The position numbers and the translations under genes are program-made. From Acidobacteriaceae bacterium (GTDB taxonomy: Bacteria; Acidobacteriota; Terriglobia; Terriglobales; Acidobacteriaceae): DNA of 5,822 nt. Under the pieces are notes generated by a model, which was not told where the DNA came from, made no database searches, and worked only from the letters and a program-made list of their open reading frames with translations. Below, piece after piece: positions 1 to 4,465 of this stretch (positions are counted from its first letter, which is position 1; every line of letters begins with the position of its first letter). The stretch covers positions 3,380 to 9,201 of the forward strand of contig PMBA01000223.1 of the NCBI GenBank assembly GCA_003152795.1. Reading direction: 5' to 3'.

Positions 1-212
1 AGAAACCGAGCCTCGCCGTATCCCCAGTGCGCCAGTGCTGCCCAGCGGGGATAGACGATGCCTTGCTTCCATTGCCCGAGCACTTCCATCCACGAGGTTA
101 TGTGAAACTCGAAATCATGCCCGGAGGGACTGCCCCACCAGAAGAACGGAGTGATGGCCAGCAGACAGGCGCCACCCAGCACCAGCGCGCGCGAGATCGG
201 ACTCTTGAGCAA
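1..212 (-). CDS. Large membrane protein, GT-C-like, N-terminal fragment
   Basis: This is the N-terminal 70 residues of a gene that runs off the low-coordinate end of the window. After a short basic N-terminus (MLKSPISR) comes a hydrophobic segment at about residues 9-26, ending in FFWWG. A hydrophilic loop follows with HDFEFH (32-37), a W-rich stretch ([12 protein letters not shown], 40-51), YPRW (54-57) and a final GYGEARF (64-70). This pattern matches large multi-pass membrane proteins of Acidobacteriota often labelled '6-pyruvoyl-tetrahydropterin synthase-related' or YfhO-like. I infer a GT-C-like fold with acidic residues D33/E35 in the first extracytoplasmic loop, perhaps acting on lipid-linked sugars. 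There is no in-frame ATG before residue 42. The frame opens after a TAG at 302-304, so I chose TTG at 212, preceded by a weak GGGAAAG at 218-224. The GTG at codon 11 is less likely because it would remove half the membrane segment. The family call is fairly firm; the function is not established. Confidence 0.72.
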   Translation of the reverse strand, partial: MLKSPISRALVLGGACLLAITPFFWWGSPSGHDFEFHITSWMEVLGQWKQGIVYPRWAALAHWGYGEARF

Positions 213-299
213 ATTGGCTTTCCCGTAGAGTCGCGGCTTGCCGCGTCTCTCACGCCCAGGGCAGGCGGTGTCAGCTCCGCTGTCTCCCCGGGCAGAGCA

Positions 300-305
300 A
301 TTCTA
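300..305 (-). promoter_or_regulatory. Possible -10 element upstream of the truncated membrane protein gene
   Basis: Read on the minus strand this is TAGAAT, five of six matches to the sigma70 -10 consensus, about 88 bases before the proposed TTG start. No convincing -35 sits 16-19 bases upstream; the best is TTTCCC, inside a TTCCCGGGAA palindrome at 319-328 that could be an operator. This is a weak prediction. Confidence 0.22.
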
Positions 306-389
306 TTGCATCGGAAAATTCCCGGGAAATTAACCGCGGCGCAACCATTCGGAAGGAGGGGTGCGCTAGTCTGCGATCAAACGAGGTGG

Positions 390-450
390 AATAACAATCG
401 GGGACGGGCCGGCGCCAAAGACGGGGTGTCGGTCTGGTCCCCGGTTTTTT
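390..450. terminator. Hairpin with T-rich flanks on both strands, possible bidirectional terminator
   Basis: CGGGGAC (399-405) pairs perfectly with GTCCCCG (437-443). Inside, CCGGC (409-413) can pair with GTCGG (428-432) with one G-T wobble. On the plus strand the hairpin is followed by G and six T (445-450). On the minus strand it is followed by ATTGTTATT (398-390). The PilZ gene ends at 509 on the minus strand, so the minus-strand reading would terminate its transcript about 70-110 bases after the stop codon. The plus-strand T run is better than the minus-strand one, yet no plus-strand gene is visible. The loop is long, so confidence is modest. Confidence 0.35.
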
Positions 451-508
451 GCGTGGATCGTGTTTTTTGGGATCAGAGCCGGGCTGGGCGAGCGCGGTGA
501 TTGACTTA

Positions 509-1642
509 TCAGCTCACAGCCGCCGGAGTTCGCTGGCGTTGCAGTTCGGCGAGAAACGCTTCTTCCTCCAGCCCATTGCCGGTTCGCAGCAATTCGAGGA
601 GCGGGTCCTCGGCGTCGGTTTCGGCACTGCCGCTCGGGTTCAGGTCGGCCGCATTGGCGACCAGAGACCGAGGCGAAGTTTCCAGTTGCGGAGTGGCGCC
701 AGGCCGGGCGGTGAGAAAATCGATGAACTCGCCGACGCTCTTGCGCTGCTCTTCCGTACGGGCAGGGAATTCAATGCCCATGCCATGTCCGGGATGCATC
801 ACCCGAACCAACCCCTCAGCGTGAATCTCCATGGCGTCGGCGTGCAGGCACAGGTCGACGGCTGAGGATTGAGGGAAGGGAGATTCGGTTTGTACATAGC
901 AGCCGCCCAGGCTAAGGTCGGTCAGCTTACATTGGCTGACCGCGTCGGGCTCCTCGGGCAAAGCATCGCGCGAATGGGCTGTCAGCCACTCGCCCATTTT
1001 TTCGCGCATCTTGGAGTCAACGTCGAGAAAGCGCAGTCCGACTTGACCGTTGGCGGTGCTCCAGGCAACTTCCGCGCTGCCTTCAACGCTGGCGCCGCCG
1101 GGGAGTTCGAAGGCAACATGAACCAGAGCCGCGGACGCAAGCGGCTTCGCGGCCAGTATATCCATGCCGCCAGTGCTCAGGTCGAGCAGGATGCCTTCCA
1201 CCGTGTTGCTCTCGTCGATGCGAATCGAAACCGCTGCCTGCACGGCAACCCGCAAGGACTGCCGCCTTTCGCGCTTCAGCAGCGCCGTGGCAGCACGCAA
1301 GGTGTTCTCAGCCTGCTCGGGGCGGATGGGTTTGACAAGGATGAAATGGGAACCCGCGCCGAGGATGGAGCGGATATGCGAGGCATCGGGCAGCAGGGCA
1401 ACGGTGACAGGCGGATTACGATCGGGGCCGGCGAGCCGGCGGCAAGCCTCAAGCAGCAGTGCAGCCGTTTCGGGATCGTCGAAATCGACGATTACCTGGT
1501 CGAAACGCTCCTCCGTCAATCGCGCCATGGCGACATCGGCGGCATTCCTCCGATCCACCACTACGCCGAATTGGGCCTGCACCTGAATCAGCGTTTCGGC
1601 CGTCAGGTCATCCTTTGACACCAGCAGTGCCTGCAATATCAT
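509..1642 (-). CDS. Receiver-like N-terminus with two PilZ domains
   Basis: A 377-residue cytoplasmic regulator, probably responding to cyclic-di-GMP. Residues 1-120 look like a CheY-type receiver fold: D53 lies at the phosphoacceptor position (QVIVDF) and K104-P105 matches the conserved Lys-Pro. The usual acidic pair after strand 1 is displaced (LLVSKDD, D11-D12) and the Ser/Thr of strand 4 is not evident, so it may be a pseudo-receiver. The first PilZ domain (about 123-225) has both c-di-GMP signatures: RxxxR at R127/R131 and DxSxxG at D154, S156, G159. The second (about 236-312) keeps DxSxxG (D242, S244, G247) but shows no RxxxR before it, so it is probably degenerate. The tail (313-377) is low in complexity and ends in an acidic, leucine-rich helix. 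The ATG at 1642 has GGGAGGA eight bases upstream. The gene follows the small coiled-coil gene by 45 bases and is probably cotranscribed. Output partner unknown. Confidence 0.88.
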   Translation of the reverse strand: MILQALLVSKDDLTAETLIQVQAQFGVVVDRRNAADVAMARLTEERFDQVIVDFDDPETAALLLEACRRLAGPDRNPPVTVALLPDASHIRSILGAGSHFILVKPIRPEQAENTLRAATALLKRERRQSLRVAVQAAVSIRIDESNTVEGILLDLSTGGMDILAAKPLASAALVHVAFELPGGASVEGSAEVAWSTANGQVGLRFLDVDSKMREKMGEWLTAHSRDALPEEPDAVSQCKLTDLSLGGCYVQTESPFPQSSAVDLCLHADAMEIHAEGLVRVMHPGHGMGIEFPARTEEQRKSVGEFIDFLTARPGATPQLETSPRSLVANAADLNPSGSAETDAEDPLLELLRTGNGLEEEAFLAELQRQRTPAAVS

Positions 1643-1687
1643 GCAACCGATCCTCCCGCCTCGCGCTTTGCCTTCGCGGTCAGGCTT

Positions 1688-1948
1688 CTACGGCCAGCGC
1701 GGAGTGAGGCTGCGCCCCGGCTTGGGCGCGGCTGGCGAGGGTTGGGCGCTGGCCTTGGCAGCCATCGCGTTGGAGTTTTCATCGTCCACTTCCGCCAGCA
1801 CTGCGGTATCGTCCTCGTTGTCATTTTCGGCCAGCAAGGGCGCCACTTCGCGCAGCTTCTCGGCAGCCTGCTGCAGCATCTCGATCTGCTTGCTCAGTTG
1901 CGCATGCTGCGCCTGCTTGCGGCGCAAAACCTCATGGATGTCTTTCAT
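1688..1948 (-). CDS. Small coiled-coil protein of unknown function
   Basis: An 86-residue soluble protein with no signal peptide or membrane segment. Residues 1-41 form an amphipathic, Gln/Leu-rich helix likely to be a coiled coil (KDIHEVLRRKQ...QIEMLQQAAEKLREVAPLLAE). The middle (42-60) is acidic, and the C-terminus (61-86) is rich in Ala, Pro and Ser and probably disordered. The 'LR.VAPLLAE' pattern resembles short hypothetical proteins in acidobacterial genomes, often near response regulators; this is recall, not a search. It is the first gene of a probable two-gene unit with the PilZ protein 45 bases downstream, so an adaptor or partner role is a guess from context. The ATG at 1948 is preceded by a strong purine run GGGGGTGG and by a good promoter at 1966-1994. 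Length, ribosome site and linkage support a real gene; its function is unknown. Confidence 0.78.
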   Translation of the reverse strand: MKDIHEVLRRKQAQHAQLSKQIEMLQQAAEKLREVAPLLAENDNEDDTAVLAEVDDENSNAMAAKASAQPSPAAPKPGRSLTPRWP

Positions 1949-1965
1949 ACCACCCCCTGCGCCTG

Positions 1966-1994
1966 ACTTTAGGTATGAACCAAGGTAAGGTCAA
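1966..1994 (-). promoter_or_regulatory. Sigma70-like promoter for the coiled-coil/PilZ unit
   Basis: On the minus strand, TTGACC (1994-1989, five of six matches to the -35 consensus) is separated by exactly 17 bases from TAAAGT (1971-1966, four of six matches to the -10). Transcription would begin near 1959, giving a leader of only about 10 bases that still contains the GGGGGTGG ribosome site. Spacing and position fit well. It is a sequence match only. Confidence 0.42.
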
Positions 1995-2014
1995 CGGCAA
2001 AGCCAGCATGGGCC

Positions 2015-2028
2015 GTTACCGCGGTAAC
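2015..2028. promoter_or_regulatory. 14-base perfect palindrome, possible operator
   Basis: GTTACCGCGGTAAC reads the same on both strands. Its centre lies about 62 bases upstream of the transcription start predicted for the coiled-coil/PilZ unit, just above the -35 element. That is the usual distance for a class I activator site. The protein that would bind it is unknown, and it lies outside any supported gene. Confidence 0.35.
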
Positions 2029-2130
2029 CGGGGAACCGGGAAGCGATCGGGGACAGTGGCGAGGAAGACGCCGGTTCGAAGGGAATCGAAACTCGGCAAG
2101 GCTATCATTCCGATCAAGCAGCTTGCTCCA

Positions 2131-2160
2131 CAAATCAAAAGCCCCGCCTTGCGGCGGGGC
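2131..2160 (-). terminator. Intrinsic terminator of the PEP-CTERM gene
   Basis: GCCCCGCC (2141-2148) and GGCGGGGC (2153-2160) form an 8-base-pair GC stem. On the minus strand the loop is GCAA, a stable GNRA-type tetraloop. The stem is followed on that strand by TTTTGATTTG (2140-2131). It lies 40 bases after the stop codon of the PEP-CTERM gene, the expected place and orientation. There is no T tract on the plus strand. Confidence 0.88.
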
Positions 2161-2199
2161 CATGAGTTGAGTGTTCTGGGCGAACCGTTAAAAGTTGAG

Positions 2200-2805
2200 T
2201 TATGTCCCCATCAGCTTGCGACGGAACATTCCAGCGATACCCACCAGCCCTGTTCCCAGAAGACCCAAAGTTCCGGGTTCCGGCACCGCGAGGTTCGTGT
2301 TCCCCACGCGAATGTGCCCGATACCCTCGTTGAGCTGTCCGTTAACAGTGAAGATGTTCTGGGTTGTGGTGCCAGTCACCGTTTTACCGTTATACAGCAT
2401 GCCCTGGATCGTGCCGCTGAGGGTGTAGGTCAGGTTCTTGGCGCCAGGCGCGCTTGTCAGAGTCCAGGTAATCGGGCCGACGAAGCTGCCGCTGAAGATT
2501 GTTCCCTTCGGTTGTCCGTACTTTCCCTTGCCAATCACCACAAACGTCGATCCTGTGGAATCAAACGTTCCGCCCCAACGGAGCGATCCACTGGTCAGAG
2601 CGCCGGTTGTGAAGCTCACCGAACCGAGAGAGTGTCCCGCGGGAGCAACGATACCGTTGAAGCTCTTCAGTTGCGATTGCGTCGATGAGATGCCCGCGTT
2701 TGAAATCGAAATCGAGCCATACTGGTTAGTGAGATCAATTCCGTCCGCCCAAGCGGCAATGGGCAAAGCCAATGCCAGTAACGCTAAAAATACCACTCGC
2801 CTCAT
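2200..2805 (-). CDS. Secreted PEP-CTERM sorting-domain protein
   Basis: A 201-residue exported protein. Residues 1-20 are a Sec signal peptide: Arg-Arg, a Leu/Ala core, and probable cleavage after AWA (18-20). The mature part (21-172) is rich in Gly, Ser and Thr, has no Cys, and alternates short polar and hydrophobic stretches as expected for a beta-rich surface protein. I recognise no enzymatic motif in it. The C-terminus is a textbook PEP-CTERM tripartite signal: VPEP (174-177), a hydrophobic helix GTLGLLGTGLVGIAG (178-192) and a basic end, FRRK (194-197). In known systems an exosortase recognises this tag and places the protein at the outer surface, usually together with exopolysaccharide production. 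No exosortase gene lies in the window. ATG at 2805 has GGGAGGG seven bases upstream. The gene stands alone, with its own terminator and a long upstream region. Confidence 0.9.
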   Translation of the reverse strand: MRRVVFLALLALALPIAAWADGIDLTNQYGSISISNAGISSTQSQLKSFNGIVAPAGHSLGSVSFTTGALTSGSLRWGGTFDSTGSTFVVIGKGKYGQPKGTIFSGSFVGPITWTLTSAPGAKNLTYTLSGTIQGMLYNGKTVTGTTTQNIFTVNGQLNEGIGHIRVGNTNLAVPEPGTLGLLGTGLVGIAGMFRRKLMGT

Positions 2806-2918
2806 TTTAAGTCCCTCCCAAGTTTGTTGTCCCTAGCTTCACCCAGGAGTCTGTCTCCAAGGTATAGGTCGCCGGGTGTATCTTGTGCACTTGTCGTTCC
2901 AAAGTTGCCATCGGTTCA

Positions 2919-2938
2919 TTGTTGATATTTATCAACAA
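2919..2938. promoter_or_regulatory. Perfect inverted repeat upstream of the PEP-CTERM gene
   Basis: TTGTTGATA (2919-2927) and TATCAACAA (2930-2938) are perfect reverse complements around a 2-base centre. The repeat is AT-rich and centred about 123 bases upstream of the PEP-CTERM start codon. Its size and symmetry suit a dimeric helix-turn-helix repressor or activator. With a 2-base loop it is a poor RNA hairpin, so a DNA-level operator is the better reading. The binding protein is unknown. Confidence 0.45.
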
Positions 2939-3141
2939 CTTACCAACGGTTGACCACGAAGGTCCCAGACCTCGGAATGCAATCTGCTGCACACTAGCAA
3001 CAATCACCTTCCGTAGATCGTCCAGAGGTTCTATCCCGTAGGTGGTCAAACCGGCTACGAAACCGAACAACTGTAGGGTCGGAATCGGCAGGGGACCTCG
3101 CCACCAGCACTACTTTAGGGTGACCCGCTTCCAGAACCCGA

Positions 3142-3165
3142 TGCAACTGTAAGTACCCAGTTGCA
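3142..3165. repeat. 8-base inverted repeat with 8-base loop
   Basis: TGCAACTG (3142-3149) and CAGTTGCA (3158-3165) are perfect reverse complements around TAAGTACC. It could form an RNA hairpin on either strand or be an operator. It lies about 140 bases before the plus-strand terminator. No T tract follows on either strand, so it is not a terminator. Confidence 0.4.
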
Positions 3166-3184
3166 AGGTGACTCATGTTATCAC

Positions 3185-3346
3185 GGGCTCAATGTTTTGC
3201 AAGTGGCTCGTTGGTGCCATCCAGCCCCTCAATCGTGGAATTCCGCTCCCGGTGGTGCTTGCCGTACTTTGGGGGCGAGCAGTTCTGGGGGAGGGCTGTT
3301 CGGGCGTCCCGTTGATCCTTATGGATCCGGGACGCTCCTTTTTTTT
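3185..3346 (+). ncRNA. Candidate small structured RNA ending at an intrinsic terminator
   Basis: A strong plus-strand terminator (3304-3346) has no plus-strand gene in front of it, so some non-coding transcript probably ends here. The preceding stretch can fold. TGCTTGCC (3256-3263) pairs with GGCGAGCA (3274-3281) around a 10-base loop with one wobble. TCCC (3247-3250) pairs with GGGA (3289-3292), and CAGCCC (3222-3227) with GGGCTG (3293-3298), leaving a large one-sided bulge at 3228-3246. A TGTTAT (3176-3181) could be a -10, giving a start near 3188 and an RNA of about 160 bases, but no -35 supports it, so the 5' end is a guess. The size and rod-with-bulge layout recall 6S RNA or lineage-specific acidobacterial RNAs, but I cannot assign a family from sequence alone. 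Confidence 0.38.
3304..3346 (+). terminator. Strong plus-strand intrinsic terminator with no gene before it
   Basis: GCGTCCCG (3304-3311) pairs with CGGGACGC (3328-3335). After a 2-base bulge the stem continues as GATCC (3314-3318) with GGATC (3323-3327), closing a TTAT loop: 13 base pairs in all. It is followed by TCC and eight T (3339-3346). On the minus strand the hairpin is preceded by A residues and followed by GCCCGAACAG, so it works only on the plus strand and does not serve the minus-strand oxidoreductase gene ending at 3407. Confidence 0.85.
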
Positions 3347-3406
3347 GGGGGGAGGACTTCTGCGCCAGAGCCCCCAAGTTCCCACACTTTGCAGTTGCCT
3401 CTACGA

Positions 3407-4423
3407 TCACCTGCCATGCGCCTCGGAGAAGATCGGCACCTCTTCACTTTTCCCTGACGACAGGCTGCGGTAGGCAGCGTCCAAAATGACCTGGTTCTGC
3501 CAGCCTTGCTGGCCCAGCACTGGAAACACTTCGCGGCCTTCGACCGCAGCCGCGAAAGCATCTACCTGCCTGGCATAGGCGAATTGGTTGGAAACGCTTT
3601 CTTCCGCGACGCGTTGCCCGTCTCGCCACAGTTCCAGCTGGATCGGATGCTCGACATTCAGCGCATCGTCGGCTCGAATAACGCCAGCGTCGCCGACAAT
3701 CTCCAACGGCGTGCGATAGTGCGCCCGGGTCGAAACCTGCACTGTGGCCAGTGTGCCCCGGCGAAACTCCAGCGTCAGTGCCGCGGCCGCTTCGACGTCG
3801 CCCGATTGCTCGTCGCCGCGGCCCAGAGCATGCACGAGCCGCGGCTCGTCCTGCAGGATATAGCGCAAAGCGTCGATGCAGTGGACGCCCACATCGGAGA
3901 TTGGGCCACCGCCCGATATCGAGCGGTTATAGAGCCAGGTGCGGCCATGGCCGGAGCCATCATACGAGAACTCCGCCCGCGCGAAGATCGGGCGGCCAAT
4001 GTCGCCAGCGGCGACGCGCTGGCGAAATCTTGCCGTGCTTTCTTCAAAGCGAAACACATGGGCCACGCCGAGCAGCACGCCGGCGTTCCGCGCCGCTTCG
4101 ACCATCTGGCGGCATTGGTCTGCGTCCATGCCCATCGGTTTTTCGCAAAGCACCGGCTTGCGGGCGGCAACCGAAGCCATCACGTCCTCGAGGTGGCAGA
4201 CATTGGGAGTGGTGACCAGGACGGCGTCTACTTCGGGACAGCCACAGAGTTCAACGGTTGATGCAAAGGCATGCGGGATGCCATACTCCCGGGCGGCTTC
4301 GCGTGCCTTCTGCGGGTCCGGGCGCGATAGAGCTACCACCTTGCAATTGCGGGCCAGGGCAAACCCAGGCATCAGCCGCCGCACGGCATGCAAACCAAAA
4401 CCTGCAATTCCAAATCGGATCAT
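3407..4423 (-). CDS. Gfo/Idh/MocA-family NAD(P)-dependent oxidoreductase
   Basis: A 338-residue cytoplasmic enzyme of the usual family length. The N-terminal Rossmann domain (1-120) opens with the dinucleotide motif GIAGFGLHA (G8, G10, A13). It continues through TTPN (71-74) and H77 to the family hallmark EKP (E94-K95-P96), whose lysine is a conserved active-site residue. The C-terminal alpha/beta substrate domain carries GGGPISDVGVHCID (171-184), with D177 and H181 matching the family's DxxxH catalytic pair. Members oxidise or reduce sugars, inositols, amino sugars or related cyclic compounds; the exact substrate cannot be read here. ATG at 4423 has GGGGAGA seven bases upstream. The gene starts 42 bases after the permease stop codon and is probably cotranscribed with it, though no purine-related role is implied by family. 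No minus-strand terminator is evident after its stop, so its transcript may read into the antisense of the candidate RNA. Confidence 0.9.
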   Translation of the reverse strand: MIRFGIAGFGLHAVRRLMPGFALARNCKVVALSRPDPQKAREAAREYGIPHAFASTVELCGCPEVDAVLVTTPNVCHLEDVMASVAARKPVLCEKPMGMDADQCRQMVEAARNAGVLLGVAHVFRFEESTARFRQRVAAGDIGRPIFARAEFSYDGSGHGRTWLYNRSISGGGPISDVGVHCIDALRYILQDEPRLVHALGRGDEQSGDVEAAAALTLEFRRGTLATVQVSTRAHYRTPLEIVGDAGVIRADDALNVEHPIQLELWRDGQRVAEESVSNQFAYARQVDAFAAAVEGREVFPVLGQQGWQNQVILDAAYRSLSSGKSEEVPIFSEAHGR

Positions 4424-4465
4424 CTGATTCTCCCCGGCCTCTCTAAACGCGCTTCTCGAAGCCCA

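Larger units (their letters stand above)
2806..3406. other. 600-base region without a confident gene
   Basis: This lies between the oxidoreductase stop codon and the PEP-CTERM start. I see an inverted repeat (2919-2938), a hairpin (3142-3165), a structured stretch (about 3185-3300) and a plus-strand terminator (3304-3346). Two short minus-strand frames overlap by a frame shift: 3176-2994 (ATG) and 3070-2807 (TTG). Their proteins match no family I know, and their codons lack the strong G/C third-position bias of the neighbouring genes, so I do not call them. The upstream part must also carry the promoter of the PEP-CTERM gene. A weak candidate is TGCACA, 17 bases, then TATACC, on the minus strand (about 2891-2863). 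Confidence 0.5.

Noticed and set aside
27..500. Plus-strand open frame of 157 codons at the window start
   Set aside because: It is antisense to the recognisable N-terminus of the membrane protein and then crosses non-coding sequence and a hairpin; no known domain.
869..1618. Plus-strand open frame of 249 codons
   Set aside because: It is antisense to the PilZ gene, whose two DxSxxG motifs and ribosome site are clear.
1975..2688. Plus-strand open frame of 237 codons
   Set aside because: It crosses the minus-strand terminator hairpin and runs antisense to the PEP-CTERM gene, has no ribosome site, and yields no recognisable protein.
3233..3246. GGAATTCC palindrome
   Set aside because: An 8-base palindrome containing a common restriction site is expected by chance and has no supporting context.
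3339..3352. Run of eight T followed by six G as a possible slippery or phase-variable tract
   Set aside because: It lies outside any gene and is explained by the terminator T tract; the length may also be subject to sequencing error.
3173..3410. Two minus-strand open frames (70 and 73 codons) after the oxidoreductase
   Set aside because: They read through the terminator stem and its A/C homopolymers, giving Pro/Lys-rich low-complexity products; there is no sign of coding.
3168..3473. Plus-strand open frame of 101 codons ahead of the T run, which might explain the orphan terminator
   Set aside because: It runs straight through the terminator hairpin and into the antisense of the oxidoreductase, so the terminator cannot belong to it. 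No ribosome site or family match was seen.
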